Shown: positions 27,209 through 42,727, counted from the first letter of the stretch. The stretch is 64,000 nt of DNA from Modestobacter sp. VKM Ac-2982 (GCF_026967935.1 NZ_JAPVBL010000006.1:345441-409440); one strand, 5' to 3'. The notes: generated from the letters alone by a model not told the origin. Made by a program: numbers and translations.

Positions 27209-28024
27209 ATGTCGACGAATCCGCTTGTCGACTCGTTGCCGGGTCGTCAGGCTGCCGCGGTGCGCGCATTCGAGGAGCTCATCGCCGAGGGCGCAGCCGT
27301 GCCCACCGAGGGCTGGGACTTCTCCTGGTTCGCCGGCCGGGCCACCGAGGAGCGGCCTCCCTGGGGGTGGTGCGGGTTGCTGGCCGACCGGCTCGGACGC
27401 GCCACCAGGTCCCTGGACCTGCAGACCGGAGGCGGCGAGGTGTACGCCGAGGCGCTGACCCGGGCCACGCGGGCACCCGGGCGGGTGGCCGCCACCGAGT
27501 CGTGGCCGCCGAACCTGCTCCTGGCCAGGCAGCGCCTCGCGGGCTGGGGCGGCGAGGTGGCCGAGGTGGCGGACGACGGCCCACTCCCCTGCTCGGATGC
27601 GACCTTCGACCTGGTCAGCAGCCGGCATCCCACGGTCCAGTGCTGGGACGAGATCGCCCGTGTCCTCACCCCCGGCGGCACCCACCTGTGCCAGGGCGTC
27701 GGGTCGGGCACCCACCGGGTCCTCGCCGAGGCGCTGTCGGGTCCCCGGCCCGATGCAGACGAACCCACCGCCGAACGGGCCGCCGAGGCCGCCCGGGCCG
27801 CAGGCTTGCTGGTGGTCGACGTGCGGTCCCACCGATGCCGAGTGGAGTTCGGCGACATCGGTGCGGTCGTGCACTTCCTGCGCAAGGTCGTCTGGACGGT
27901 GCCGGGCTTCACGGTCGAGCGGTACAGGTCGCAGCTCGCGGAGGTGCACCGGCAGATCGAGCGGGACGGCACCTTCGTCTCGTGGTCGCAGCGCTACCTG
28001 ATCGAGGTTCGCCGACCGGGCTGA
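27209..28024 (+). CDS. SAM-dependent methyltransferase
   Basis: This 271-aa class I methyltransferase has a motif I SLDLQTGGGEVYAEAL in which the normal D-x-G-x-G becomes D-L-Q-T-G-G-G, then an acidic motif VAATESWPPNLLLA, DATFDLVSSRHPTVQCWDEIARVLTPGG for motifs IV-V, and a C-terminal SQRYLIEVRR. Related proteins are annotated as methyltransferase type 11; the substrate is unknown. ATG at 27209 lies close to the divergent KTSC gene with no clear ribosome site. Confidence 0.85.
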   Translation: MSTNPLVDSLPGRQAAAVRAFEELIAEGAAVPTEGWDFSWFAGRATEERPPWGWCGLLADRLGRATRSLDLQTGGGEVYAEALTRATRAPGRVAATESWPPNLLLARQRLAGWGGEVAEVADDGPLPCSDATFDLVSSRHPTVQCWDEIARVLTPGGTHLCQGVGSGTHRVLAEALSGPRPDADEPTAERAAEAARAAGLLVVDVRSHRCRVEFGDIGAVVHFLRKVVWTVPGFTVERYRSQLAEVHRQIERDGTFVSWSQRYLIEVRRPG

Positions 28025-28065
28025 ACCGCGTGGAAGTCGGTGGCACCGGGCCGACCCCGGCGAAC

Positions 28066-28086
28066 TGTCGTACCCGCGTGGACACT
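28066..28086 (+). promoter_or_regulatory. Candidate PafBC-like promoter of lhr
   Basis: TGTCG (28066-28070) is followed after 10 bases by GACACT (28081-28086), then six bases to GTG. The spacer is one base short of the consensus and the -10 lacks the first T, so it is a weaker match than recA. Confidence 0.35.
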
Positions 28087-28092
28087 GGTCGC

Positions 28093-32700
<4,608 letters not shown>

Positions 32701-32777
32701 TCAGCCGGGACGCGCGATGGCGAAGGCGATCCCGCGACGCGGCAGGCGCGCACACAGCGGGTGGGCGCGGGGGTGCG

Positions 32778-33383
32778 TCAGGAGCGGCGGGAGCCCTGCA
32801 GCCAGGGACCGAGCCAGCGGCTGAGCCGGGGCATGGACAGCCGCAGCGCCGTCACCACGTAGGCCGCCGACAGCAGCAGCCGCAGCGGCCAGGGCCAGTC
32901 GCCGACGAGCGGCACGGCCAGGAGCTGGAAGGTCGAGGTGAACAGCAGGACGACGGCCACGGTGAGCAGCCAGCTGCGCCAGGCCGGACCGGGCCGGGCG
33001 GGGACCGCGAAGAAGCTCTGCAGCCCGACGGCCCGGGCCACCCGCTCGTCCTCCACCAGCTGGTGCACCCGGTCCAGCGCCGCACGCCGCTCGGGCGAGC
33101 GCTCCCAGGAGGCGAGGGACTCGTCGTCCCGGAAGCGGTAGACCAGGTGGTACTCGTCGCTGCCTGGGCCGGGGCGGAGCAACGACGAACCCAGGTGACC
33201 GGGGAAGGTCGCGACCAGCTCCTGCACGTCAGCTGCCCACCGCTCGAAGGCGTTCTGCTGGTCCGGGCGCACCACTCGGGCGACGGTGACGGTGACCGGT
33301 TCGGACGCCGGGGCGGGCTGCCGGGCCGCGGTGTTGCCGGTCAGTCGCACCGGCAGGCTGCGCAAGCGGGTCGTCACGGTCAC
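32778..33383 (-). CDS. Antibiotic-biosynthesis-monooxygenase-fold protein with two membrane helices
   Basis: The product has 201 aa. After a basic N-terminus, residues of about 28-115 read as a dimeric ferredoxin-like ABM domain (VTVTVARVVRPDQQNAFERWA, FPGHLGSSLLRPGPGSDEYHLVYRF). Two hydrophobic helices, SWLLTVAVVLLFTSTFQLLAV and PLRLLLSAAYVVTAL, follow, then a basic tail. ABM proteins cleave haem or oxidise small aromatics; membrane-tethered versions like this are common but uncharacterised. It is on the opposite strand to lhr and nei2. GTG at 33383 or at 33377 may be the start. Confidence 0.8.
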   Translation of the reverse strand: MTVTTRLRSLPVRLTGNTAARQPAPASEPVTVTVARVVRPDQQNAFERWAADVQELVATFPGHLGSSLLRPGPGSDEYHLVYRFRDDESLASWERSPERRAALDRVHQLVEDERVARAVGLQSFFAVPARPGPAWRSWLLTVAVVLLFTSTFQLLAVPLVGDWPWPLRLLLSAAYVVTALRLSMPRLSRWLGPWLQGSRRS

Positions 33384-33534
33384 AGGGTCTCTCAGCGCTG
33401 AGGGAAAGCCGCCTGTTCCCGCCTGTCGCCCCCCTCACACGAGGCCACCCGCCCGAGGGAGGCGGACCGTCGGCCGGGACAGGAGCTCACCGCCACCGAG
33501 CAGCCGGCCCGCCCGCGCGGGGACCATGGTCGGC

Positions 33535-34386
33535 GTGCCCGAGGGAGACACCGTCTGGCTGGCCGCCCAGCGGATGAACTCAGCGCTGGCCGGCGCCACG
33601 CTCCGCCGCGGCGAGCTCCGGGTGCCGCAACTGGCTGCGGTCGACCTCACCGGCGCCACCGTCACCGAGGTCGTCCCCCGCGGCAAGCACATGCTCACCC
33701 GGCTGGCCGACGGCCGCACGCTGCGCACGCACTACCGGATGGACGGCAGCTGGCACATCTACCGGCGAGGCACCCGGTGGCGGGGCGGGCCCACGCACAG
33801 CATCCGCGCTGTGCTGACCACCGACGAGTGGGAGTGCGTCGGCTACCGGCTGCACGACATGCGGATCGTCCCCACCAGCCAGGAGGCCGATCTGGTCGGG
33901 CACCTCGGGCCCAACGTGCTCGGCCCGGACTGGGACCTCGACGAGGCCCTGCGCCGGCTCCGCTCGCAGCCGGACGAGCAGATCGGCGTCGCGATCCTGG
34001 ATCAGCGCAACCTCGCCGGCATCGGCAACCTCTACAAGGTCGAGACGCTGTTCCTGACCGGCGTGCACCCCTGGGCGCGGGTCGCCGACGTCCCCGACCT
34101 GCGCGGGCTGGTCGAACGGGCCCGCACGCTGATGCTGGCCAACCGGCACCACCCCGAGCAGAGCACCACCGGCGAGACCCGCCGCGGGCAGGACCACTGG
34201 GTCGCCGGCCGCAAGGGCCGCCCCTGCCGGCGCTGCCGGACGCCGATCCTGCTCGGCGACCAGGGCCCCGACCTGCAGGAGCGGGTCACCTGGTGGTGCC
34301 CGCGCTGCCAGGCCACGCCCGCACCGGTCGATCCGCGGGCGCGCACCGGGGAGCCCGAGTCGGAGGCGCGCCGCGCCAGGTACTGA
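33535..34386 (+). CDS. nei2: Endonuclease VIII-like DNA glycosylase, copy 1
   Basis: This 283-aa Fpg/Nei-family glycosylase removes oxidised bases. The start must be GTG at 33535, because the family needs Pro2 as nucleophile and Glu3 (MPEGDTVW); an ATG nine bases upstream would bury them. Lys51 in PRGKHML, the helix-two-turn-helix LAGIGNLYKVE, and a C-x2-C...C-x2-C zinc finger near the C-terminus are present. A nearly identical second copy follows 81 bases later. GACCAT lies seven bases before the start. The gene stands downstream of lhr, as in mycobacteria. Confidence 0.95.
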   Translation: MPEGDTVWLAAQRMNSALAGATLRRGELRVPQLAAVDLTGATVTEVVPRGKHMLTRLADGRTLRTHYRMDGSWHIYRRGTRWRGGPTHSIRAVLTTDEWECVGYRLHDMRIVPTSQEADLVGHLGPNVLGPDWDLDEALRRLRSQPDEQIGVAILDQRNLAGIGNLYKVETLFLTGVHPWARVADVPDLRGLVERARTLMLANRHHPEQSTTGETRRGQDHWVAGRKGRPCRRCRTPILLGDQGPDLQERVTWWCPRCQATPAPVDPRARTGEPESEARRARY

Positions 34387-34467
34387 CGACGCCGGAGCCG
34401 CCAGGAGTGCCGGGCCCGACGGCTGCCAGGTCCGGCAGGAGAGAGCGCGGGCGGGGATCATGGCGGG

Positions 34468-35319
34468 ATGCCCGAGGGAGACACAGTCTGGCTGGCCGCC
34501 CAGCGGATGAACACCGCGCTGGCCGGCGCCAGGCTCACCAAGGGCGAGCTGCGCGTGCCCCAGCTGGCCACCGTGGACCTCACCGGCGCCACCGTCACCG
34601 AGGTCGTCCCCCGCGGCAAGCACATGCTCACCCGCCTCGCCGACGGCCGCACGCTGCGCACGCACTACCGGATGGACGGCAGCTGGCACATCTACCGGAA
34701 GGGCACCCCGTGGAAGGGCGGGCCCGCGCACAGCATCCGCGCGATCCTGGCCACCGACGAGTGGGACTGCGTCGGCTACCGGCTGCACGACCTGCGGATC
34801 GTGCCGACCAGCGGTGAGGGCGAGCTGGTCGGACATCTCGGACCCGACGTGCTCGGCCCGGGCTGGGACCTCGACGAGGCGTTGCGCCGGCTCCGCTCGC
34901 ACCCGGACGAGCAGATCGGCGTCGCGGTCCTCGACCAGCGCAACCTCGCCGGCATCGGCAACCTCTACAAGGTCGAGACGCTGTTCATGACCCGCACCCA
35001 CCCGTGGACGCGGGTCGCCGACGTCCCCGACCTGCGCGGGCTGGTCGAACGCGCGCGCACGTTGATGCTGGCCAATCGCGACCACCCGGAGCAGAGCACC
35101 ACCGGCTCCACCCGGCGCGGGGAGGACCACTGGGTGTTCGGCCGCCGCGGCCGGCCGTGCCGCCGCTGCCGCACGCCGATCCTGCTCGGCGACCAGGGGC
35201 CGGACACCCAGGAACGGGTGACCTACTGGTGCCCGTCGTGCCAGGCCGCACGCAGCCCGATCGACCCGCTCGCTCGCACCGGGGAACCCGGCCATCCGGC
35301 GTCGATCGCCGCCACCTGA
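34468..35319 (+). CDS. nei2: Endonuclease VIII-like DNA glycosylase, copy 2
   Basis: Copy 2 has the same 283-aa length as copy 1 and aligns with it without gaps. I count about 44 differing residues, so roughly 84% identity, with differences concentrated in the last nine residues and a few surface positions. Pro2, Glu3, Lys51, the H2TH segment and all four zinc cysteines are kept, so both copies look active. ATG at 34468 follows GATCAT by six bases, the same type of region as copy 1. A tandem duplication that has begun to diverge is the simplest explanation. Confidence 0.95.
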   Translation: MPEGDTVWLAAQRMNTALAGARLTKGELRVPQLATVDLTGATVTEVVPRGKHMLTRLADGRTLRTHYRMDGSWHIYRKGTPWKGGPAHSIRAILATDEWDCVGYRLHDLRIVPTSGEGELVGHLGPDVLGPGWDLDEALRRLRSHPDEQIGVAVLDQRNLAGIGNLYKVETLFMTRTHPWTRVADVPDLRGLVERARTLMLANRDHPEQSTTGSTRRGEDHWVFGRRGRPCRRCRTPILLGDQGPDTQERVTYWCPSCQAARSPIDPLARTGEPGHPASIAAT

Positions 35320-35323
35320 CCGA

Positions 35324-35359
35324 CGGAGCCCCGCCGTCCGGCAGGACGACGGGGCTCCG
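35324..35359. terminator. Hairpin between nei2 copy 2 and pspA
   Basis: The 15-base arms 35324-35338 and 35345-35359 pair with one C-A mismatch around a six-base loop, five bases after the nei2 stop. Confidence 0.65.
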
Positions 35360-35393
35360 GGGGCTCGCCTCTGACGTACGAGGCAGAGTGGTC

Positions 35394-36233
35394 CTACTGC
35401 TCGGGCCGCTCCGCCGGCTGGGCAGCCGGGGTCTCGGCGCCGAGCCCGGTCGCCGGAGGGGTGCCCTGCTCGATGGCGCCGGCGGCCTGGTTGCCGCTGA
35501 TGGCCTGGGTGCCACCGCCCATCGACGCACGGAGTTCGGCCAGCCGGGAGGCGCCGGCGACGTCGATGGTCGCCTTCTCGACCTCGAGCATCCGACCCTC
35601 GACCGAGTCCTGCGCGAGCTCCGCCTGGCCCAGCGCGGTGGCGTAGCGAGCCTCGATCTTGTCGCGGACCTCACCGAGGTTGGGGGTGTTGCCCGGTGCG
35701 GACAGCTCGTTGACCGACCGCAGCGACGCCGACACCTGCTCCTGCATCTTGGCCTGCTCCAGCTGCGACATCAGCTTGGTGCGCTCCGCCAGCGTCGACT
35801 GCAGCCGCATCCGGCTGGTCTCGACCGCGCCCTTGGCCTGCTCGGCGGCCTGCAGCGCCTCGTCGTGGCTGCGCTTGAGGTCCTCGACCGACTGCTCGGC
35901 ACCGACCAGCTGGGTGGCGAAGGCCTGCGCAGCCTGCTCGTAGTCGGCGGCCTTGGCGGCGTCCCCGGCGGCGCGGGTCTGGTCGGCGAGGGTCAGTGCC
36001 TGCCGGGCCGACCCCTGCAGCTTCTCGATCTCACCGAGCTGCCGGCTGAGCCGCATTTCCAGCTGCCGCTGGTTGCCCAGCACCGCGGCGGCCTGGTTGG
36101 CCAGGGCCTGGTGCCGCTGCTGCTCCGCCTCGATCGCCTGCTGGATCTGGATCTTCGGATCGGCGCGCTGGTCGATCTGGTTGTTGGCCGAGGCCGTCAG
36201 GTACTTCCACAGCTTCACGAACGGGTTCGGCAT
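35394..36233 (-). CDS. pspA: PspA/IM30-family phage shock protein
   Basis: This 279-aa long coiled-coil protein starts [39 protein letters not shown], the amphipathic helix and first coil of PspA/Vipp1. The heptad-rich body runs to about residue 220, and a Pro/Ala-rich tail ends it. PspA binds stressed inner membrane. AGGAGG lies four bases upstream of ATG 36233. In mycobacteria pspA is next to clgR; here clgR is 9 kb away, so the link may be regulatory only. A 210-base gap upstream toward pgi holds no gene. Confidence 0.92.
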   Translation of the reverse strand: MPNPFVKLWKYLTASANNQIDQRADPKIQIQQAIEAEQQRHQALANQAAAVLGNQRQLEMRLSRQLGEIEKLQGSARQALTLADQTRAAGDAAKAADYEQAAQAFATQLVGAEQSVEDLKRSHDEALQAAEQAKGAVETSRMRLQSTLAERTKLMSQLEQAKMQEQVSASLRSVNELSAPGNTPNLGEVRDKIEARYATALGQAELAQDSVEGRMLEVEKATIDVAGASRLAELRASMGGGTQAISGNQAAGAIEQGTPPATGLGAETPAAQPAERPEQ

Positions 36234-36443
36234 GGCTCCTCCTGGTCCGGTGCTCCAGCCCCGCCGGGCGGCGGGCGGTGCGACACGGATGACACTGTCC
36301 CGATCATCGTCCCAGGCGGCGTCTCCGGCCAGCCACCGCACACGCTCCGGTGCACTGCGCGCACGTCCCCCCGCACCAACGCTGGCACGGGGGGACGGTC
36401 GGTGATCAGGTCACCCGATCACTGCTGGGGACACAGGGCGGGC

Positions 36444-38087
36444 TCAGACCGGGCGGCCACGGAGCCGCCGGTAGTGCCCGACCAGGGCGGCCGTGGAGGC
36501 GTCCGCGTCGATCTCCGGGCTGCCCATGTCCGGCGCCGCCTCGCTGGTCAGGGCCGGGGCGAGCTGGCGGGCCATCACCTTGCCGAGCTCCACGCCCCAC
36601 TGGTCGAAGGAGTCGATCTGCCAGATCGCGCCCTGGGTGAAGACGGTGTGCTCGTAGAAGGCGATCAGCTGCCCCAGCGTCGACGGGGTCAGCTTCGGCG
36701 CCAGGATCGTCGTCGAGGGCCGGTTGCCGGGCATCACCTTGTGCGGGACGACGTGGGCCGGCGTCCCGTCGGCGGCGACCTCCTCCGCCGTCTTGCCGAA
36801 CGCCAAGGCAGCGCTCTGGGCGAACATGTTGGCCATCAGCAGGTCGTGCATCTCGCCGATGTCGTGGTTCGGCTCGCCGAACCCGATGAAGTCGGCCGGG
36901 ATGAGCGAGGTGCCCTGGTGCAGCAGCTGGTGGAAGGCGTGCTGGCCGTTGGTGCCGGGCTCGCCCCAGTACACCTCGCCGGTCGCCGTCGTCACCGGCT
37001 GCCCGTCGGCCCGCACGGACTTGCCGTTGCTCTCCATCGTCAGCTGCTGCAGGTAGGCCGGCAGCCGGGACAGGTACTGGCTGTAGGGCAGGACCGCGTG
37101 GCTCTGGGCACCGAAGAAGTCGGTGTACCAGACGTTGAGCAACCCCTGGACCAGCGGCATGTTCTCCGCGAGGGGCGCGGTGCGGAAGTGCTCGTCGACG
37201 GCGTGGAAGCCGGCGAGCATCTCGGCGTAGGCGTCCGGTCCGATCGCGACCATGAGCGAGAGCCCGATCGCCGAGGTGAAGGAGTAGCGGCCGCCCACCC
37301 AGTCCCAGAACTCGAACATGTTCGCGGTGTCGATGCCGAACTCGGCCACGGCGTCGGTGTTGGTGGAGACCGCGACGAAGTGCTTCGCCACCGCCGACTC
37401 GTCGGCACCCGAGGCCAGCAGCCAGTCCCGGGCCACGGTGGCGTTGGTGAGCGTCTCCAGGGTGGTGAAGGTCTTGGAGCAGACGACGAAGAGGGTGGTC
37501 GCCGGGTCCAGGTCGCGAGTCTTCTCGGCGAAGTCGGTCGGGTCGATGTTGGAGACGAAGCGGGCGGTGATCCCGCGGTCGCTGTAGTCGGCGAGGGCGG
37601 TGTAGGCCATCGCCGGGCCGAGGTCGGAGCCACCGATGCCGATGTTCACCACGGCCCGGATGCGCTCGCCGGTGTGCCCCTTCCACTCCCCCGACCGCAC
37701 CCGGTCGGCGAAGGTGCGCATCGTGGCCAGCACCGCGTGCACGTCGGCGCTGACGTCCTGGCCGTCGACGGTGAGCGGCACCGACTCCGGTGCCCGCAGC
37801 GCCACGTGCAGGACGGCGCGGTCCTCGGTGGTGTTGATGTGCTCACCGCGGAACATCGCCGCGATCCGCTCCGGGACGCCGGCCCGCTCGGCCAGCGCGG
37901 TCAGCAGCTGGAGCGTCTCGTCGGTGACCCGGTGCTTGGCGAGGTCGACGTGCAGGTCGCCGGCGGTGCCGGTCAGCCGCTCACCGCGGCCGGGGTCCTC
38001 GGCGAACAGCTCGCGCAGCGTCCGGGCGCCGACCGCGCGGTGGTGGTCGGCAAGGGCTGCCCACTCGTCGGTCGCGGTGATGTCCAT
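36444..38087 (-). CDS. pgi: Glucose-6-phosphate isomerase
   Basis: Pgi interconverts glucose-6-phosphate and fructose-6-phosphate in glycolysis. The 547-aa protein carries [30 protein letters not shown] for phosphate binding, [13 protein letters not shown] (family signature), and [19 protein letters not shown] with the active-site Glu and His. GGAGG stands seven bases before ATG 38087. It lies downstream of a sugar ABC operon but two hairpins separate them, so it has its own promoter in most conditions. Confidence 0.97.
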   Translation of the reverse strand: MDITATDEWAALADHHRAVGARTLRELFAEDPGRGERLTGTAGDLHVDLAKHRVTDETLQLLTALAERAGVPERIAAMFRGEHINTTEDRAVLHVALRAPESVPLTVDGQDVSADVHAVLATMRTFADRVRSGEWKGHTGERIRAVVNIGIGGSDLGPAMAYTALADYSDRGITARFVSNIDPTDFAEKTRDLDPATTLFVVCSKTFTTLETLTNATVARDWLLASGADESAVAKHFVAVSTNTDAVAEFGIDTANMFEFWDWVGGRYSFTSAIGLSLMVAIGPDAYAEMLAGFHAVDEHFRTAPLAENMPLVQGLLNVWYTDFFGAQSHAVLPYSQYLSRLPAYLQQLTMESNGKSVRADGQPVTTATGEVYWGEPGTNGQHAFHQLLHQGTSLIPADFIGFGEPNHDIGEMHDLLMANMFAQSAALAFGKTAEEVAADGTPAHVVPHKVMPGNRPSTTILAPKLTPSTLGQLIAFYEHTVFTQGAIWQIDSFDQWGVELGKVMARQLAPALTSEAAPDMGSPEIDADASTAALVGHYRRLRGRPV

Positions 38088-38151
38088 GCTGCTGCCTCCA
38101 GTGTCCGGCCAGGGTCTCTCGGGACAGGTGCGCAGCGATGCCGCAGCACAA

Positions 38152-38177
38152 ACCCCGGGCATGATCATGCCCGGGGT
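38152..38177. terminator. 26-bp perfect palindrome upstream of pgi
   Basis: ACCCCGGGCATGA and its exact complement follow each other without a loop. It could form a second terminator after the sugar operon or a regulator site before pgi; the position is compatible with both. Confidence 0.5.
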
Positions 38178-38217
38178 CTGACCGCTGCCCGGCGCGGCCC
38201 TCCCCGCAGCGGCAGCA

Positions 38218-38246
38218 GGGGTCGGCCGCCGCCTGCGGCCGACCCC
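38218..38246 (-). terminator. 12-bp perfect hairpin closing the sugar ABC operon
   Basis: The arms 38218-38229 and 38235-38246 are complementary with a five-base loop, 10 bases after the ATPase stop codon on the minus strand. Confidence 0.65.
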
Positions 38247-38256
38247 CGGGACGCCG

Positions 38257-39507
<1,251 letters not shown>

Positions 39508-39550
39508 CAGTTCGTCCCTTTCACGATCAGCATGGGTCGGCGGGAGGGCG

Positions 39551-40384
39551 TCAGCCCTTGACGGCGCCGTTGGTGAGGCCGGCGACGATGCGCCGCTGGA
39601 AGAGCAGGACCAGGACGATGACCGGGATGGTGACGATGACCGCGGCCGCGGAGATCGCACCGGTGGGGTCCTCGAACTGGGAGGCACCGGAGAACAACCC
39701 GAGGGCCGCCGGCACCGGTCGCGCGGCCTCGGTCGAGGTCAGCGAGATCCCGTACACGAAGTCGTTCCAGGCGATGAAGAACGCGATGATCGCCGTGGTG
39801 AACACCCCGGGTGCCGCCAGCGGGACGATCACCTTGCGGAACGCCTGCCAGGTGGTGGCGCCGTCGACCTGCGCGGCCTGCTCCATCTCCCAGGGGATCT
39901 CCCGGAAGAACGCCGACATCGTCCAGATCGAGATCGGCAGCGTGAGGGACAGGTACGGGATGATCAGCCCGGGCCAGGTGTCGTAGAGCCCGATGTTGCG
40001 CCACAGGTTGAACAGCGGCGTGACGATCGAGATCACCGGGAAGATCGCCACCGCCAGCGCCGTCCCGAGGATGAACTTCTTCCCCGGGAAGTCCAGCCGG
40101 GCGATCGCATAGGCGGCGAACATGGCCAGCAGGCAGGAGATCGCCGTGGCGATCAGGCAGATGCCGAACGAGTTGCGCAACGCCGGCAGGAAGAGGTCGC
40201 TGGCCCCACCGGTCAGGATCAGGGAGTAGTTCTCCCACGTCGGGGCGCCGGGGAGGAAGTTGCCGTTGTTCAGGGCGCTGGGCGCCTTGAACGACAGCGA
40301 CACGATCCAGGCGATCGGGAACAGCGCGTAGATGACGATCGCCACGCCGGCGACGCCCCACCAGGTCTTCTCCTTGCTCGTCAT
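39551..40384 (-). CDS. Sugar ABC transporter permease (MalG/SugB-like)
   Basis: This 277-aa inner-membrane permease has about six helices. The EAA loop EMEQAAQVDGATTWQAFRKVIVPLAAPG contacts the ATPase. The start shares one base with the stop of the upstream permease gene (TGATG), with GGGGGGAAGG as ribosome site inside that gene, so the two permeases are translationally coupled. The ATPase gene lies 43 bases downstream. Confidence 0.93.
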   Translation of the reverse strand: MTSKEKTWWGVAGVAIVIYALFPIAWIVSLSFKAPSALNNGNFLPGAPTWENYSLILTGGASDLFLPALRNSFGICLIATAISCLLAMFAAYAIARLDFPGKKFILGTALAVAIFPVISIVTPLFNLWRNIGLYDTWPGLIIPYLSLTLPISIWTMSAFFREIPWEMEQAAQVDGATTWQAFRKVIVPLAAPGVFTTAIIAFFIAWNDFVYGISLTSTEAARPVPAALGLFSGASQFEDPTGAISAAAVIVTIPVIVLVLLFQRRIVAGLTNGAVKG

Positions 40385-41346
40385 CAGCCTTCCCCCCTCG
40401 ACTGGGACAGGTCGACCTTGAAGCCCTTGATGAAGCTCATGGCGATGAACACGACCGCCAGGAAGAGCAACACCGAGACCGCCGACCCCAACCCGATCTC
40501 CAGCCGCGAGATGGTCTGCCGGTAGGCGAGGAAGGAGACCGACTCGGTCGCGTTCGCCCCGCCGGTCATGATGAAGATGCTGTCGAAGACCCGGAACGCG
40601 TCCAGGGTGCGGAACAGCAGGGCCACCATGATCGCGGCCTTCATGTTCGGCAGGGTGACCTTGCGCATCCGCTGCCACCAGCTCGCCCCGTCGACCTTCG
40701 CCGCCTCCTGCAGCACCTCCGGCACCTGGGCGAGCCCGGCCAGCAGGAGCAGCGAGATGAACGGCGTGGTCTTCCAGATCTCGGCGAGACAGATGACCAG
40801 CAGCGAGGTCCAGGTGCCACCGAACCAGTCGGTGTCCCCGCTGATGCCCGGCAGCCAGCCGAACCAGCTGTTGACGAAGCCGGTCTGGATGTCGAAGGCG
40901 AACTGCCAGGCGAAGGCCGACACCACGGTGATGACCGCGTAGGGGATGAGGATCGCGGCCCGCAGCACCGGCCGGATCGTGCTCAACGCCTTGGCCATCA
41001 CCATGGCGAGGGCGAAGCCCAGGACCAGCTCCACGGCGACGGTCACCAGGGTGATGAACCCGGTGACCAGCAGGGACCGCCACCACAGCCAGTCGCTCAG
41101 GATCACCCCGTAGTTCGACAGCCCGGTGAAGGACCGGTTGTCCGGGTCGGTCAGCCGGAAGTCGAAGAGCGAGTCGTAGACCGCCTGGGCGATCGGGTAG
41201 GCGGTCACCAGCAGCATCACCGCCAGGGCGGGGCCGGCCAGCAGCCAGCCGAGCTTCCGCTCGCTCTTGGCCCGGTCGCTGGTCTTGGCGTCCGGGGCGG
41301 AGACCGGTTGGGTCTTCTCCGCCGGGGGGAGCGTCGTGGTGCTCAC
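40384..41346 (-). CDS. Sugar ABC transporter permease (MalF/SugA-like)
   Basis: This 320-aa permease has a hydrophilic N-terminus of about 30 residues, then six helices. The EAA loop is EVLQEAAKVDGASWWQRMRKVTLPNMK. The closing segment SFIKGFKVDLSQSRGEG is cytoplasmic. It starts at GTG 41346, 55 bases after the binding-protein gene, and overlaps the second permease start by one base. Confidence 0.93.
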   Translation of the reverse strand: MSTTTLPPAEKTQPVSAPDAKTSDRAKSERKLGWLLAGPALAVMLLVTAYPIAQAVYDSLFDFRLTDPDNRSFTGLSNYGVILSDWLWWRSLLVTGFITLVTVAVELVLGFALAMVMAKALSTIRPVLRAAILIPYAVITVVSAFAWQFAFDIQTGFVNSWFGWLPGISGDTDWFGGTWTSLLVICLAEIWKTTPFISLLLLAGLAQVPEVLQEAAKVDGASWWQRMRKVTLPNMKAAIMVALLFRTLDAFRVFDSIFIMTGGANATESVSFLAYRQTISRLEIGLGSAVSVLLFLAVVFIAMSFIKGFKVDLSQSRGEG

Positions 41347-41401
41347 CGGATCACCCCCTCGGCGGTGGACGGATGCGCGGAGACCCGCGTCGCGTGCTCG
41401 G

Positions 41402-42727
41402 TCACAGCAACTGCTCCTTCCGCAACACGGCGTTGATCAGTTCGGTGGCCTGCTCCGGCGTCTGCTCGGGCTCGACCGACGACGGCGGGTGGTAGACGCG
41501 CTGGATCCCGCCGGAGACCTCGCTGTAGTACGGCGTCTGCGGCCGGGGCGCCGCGAGCTCGAGGGAGTCCCGGATGGTCGGGGCCATCGGGAACTGCTCG
41601 AGCACCTCCGGGTCGTCGTAGACCGCGGTGTCCGAGGCCGGGTTGCCGTTGGTGACGAAGTAGTAGGCCTGGTTCTCCGTCGAGGTGATGCACTCGGTGG
41701 CCGCGAAGGCGAGGTCCGGGTGCTCGCTGAAGGCGCCGACGCCCAGGTTGATCCCGCCGTAGGGCGGCGCGGCGGGGGTGTCGGCGTCCACCCGCGGGTA
41801 GATCGCCCAGCCGTAGTCCTCCGGCACCGAGGCGTCCATCGTCCCGGCCTCCACCCCGGCCAGGGCCCGGGGGTAGATGAACGGGTAGTTCACGTTGAAC
41901 CCGCCGTTGGGGCCCTCGAACGCCGTCGCCGTGGAGTCCTCGTTCGCCGTCGACAACGCCGGACCGGCCGTGCCGCTGGTGGCGATCATGCGCATCACCT
42001 CGGCGGCGCGGATCCCGGCCTCGGACGTCAGCCCCAGTTCGATCTCCGAGGGGTCGGTCGAGTTCTCCTCGATGATCGACCCACCGGCTGACTCGATGAG
42101 GGCGTTGAACCAGACGGTGAGGGCCTCGGCGCGGATCCCCTGCACCCCGACCTGCACGTCCTGCTCCTGGGCGGCCTGCACGATCTCGTCCCAGGTGACC
42201 GGCTGGCTCATGTCCAGCCCGGCCGCCTCCGCCACCGACTCGCGGTACCAGAGCAGCTGCGTGTTCGCCCAGAACGGGACGGCGACCAGCTCGTCGTTCC
42301 AGGTGGAGCCCTCGATCGCGCTCTCCACCACGTCCTCGGTGACCCGGTCGGCGACGTCCTCGGGCACGGGTGCGAGGAAGCCCGCCTCGGCGAACTCCGG
42401 GATGAACGGTGGGTCCAGGCTCATGATGTCGATCGAGGCGTCGTTGGCCGCGAGCCGCCGGATCAGCTGCTCCCGCTGCTGGGACGCCTCGCGCGGCAGC
42501 ACCGCCGACTCGATCACGTACTCGCCGTCGGCAGCCTCGGTGCACCGGGCAGCGATCTCGGCCTGACCGCCGGAGTCCGGGTTGGTGTACCAGGTGAGCG
42601 TCGGCACGCCCCCCTCGTCGCTGCCGCAGGCCGCGAGCACGGAGCTCAGCAGACCGGCCGCAGCGGCACCGGCGATCCCCCGCCGCCGCCTGCGGGAGTG
42701 GGGAGGACCGGCCCGACCGGTCCGCAT
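41402..42727 (-). CDS. Sugar-binding lipoprotein (LpqY-like)
   Basis: The product is a 441-aa extracellular substrate-binding protein, family 1. The Arg-rich start RRRRRGIAGAAAAGLL and lipobox LAAC predict an acylated, exported lipoprotein, perhaps Tat-dependent. TLTWYTNPDSGGQAEIAARC opens the mature fold; SIDIMSLDPPFIPEFAEAGFL and VPFWANTQLLWYRESV are typical of LpqY. Members bind trehalose and related glucosides; this specificity is inferred. ATG at 42727 has GGAG eight bases upstream. The promoter TTGACA-N17-CACTCT lies 88-116 bases upstream. Confidence 0.9.
   Translation of the reverse strand: MRTGRAGPPHSRRRRRGIAGAAAAGLLSSVLAACGSDEGGVPTLTWYTNPDSGGQAEIAARCTEAADGEYVIESAVLPREASQQREQLIRRLAANDASIDIMSLDPPFIPEFAEAGFLAPVPEDVADRVTEDVVESAIEGSTWNDELVAVPFWANTQLLWYRESVAEAAGLDMSQPVTWDEIVQAAQEQDVQVGVQGIRAEALTVWFNALIESAGGSIIEENSTDPSEIELGLTSEAGIRAAEVMRMIATSGTAGPALSTANEDSTATAFEGPNGGFNVNYPFIYPRALAGVEAGTMDASVPEDYGWAIYPRVDADTPAAPPYGGINLGVGAFSEHPDLAFAATECITSTENQAYYFVTNGNPASDTAVYDDPEVLEQFPMAPTIRDSLELAAPRPQTPYYSEVSGGIQRVYHPPSSVEPEQTPEQATELINAVLRKEQLL

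Noticed and set aside
33391..33402. 12-bp palindrome CTCAGCGCTGAG upstream of nei2
   Set aside because: Short, fully GC-biased and not placed against a recognisable promoter; may be chance.
33286..33534. Upstream extension of nei2 copy 1 to earlier starts
   Set aside because: The enzyme needs Pro2 as nucleophile; any upstream start destroys it. The extension is Arg/Pro-rich and unconserved in copy 2.
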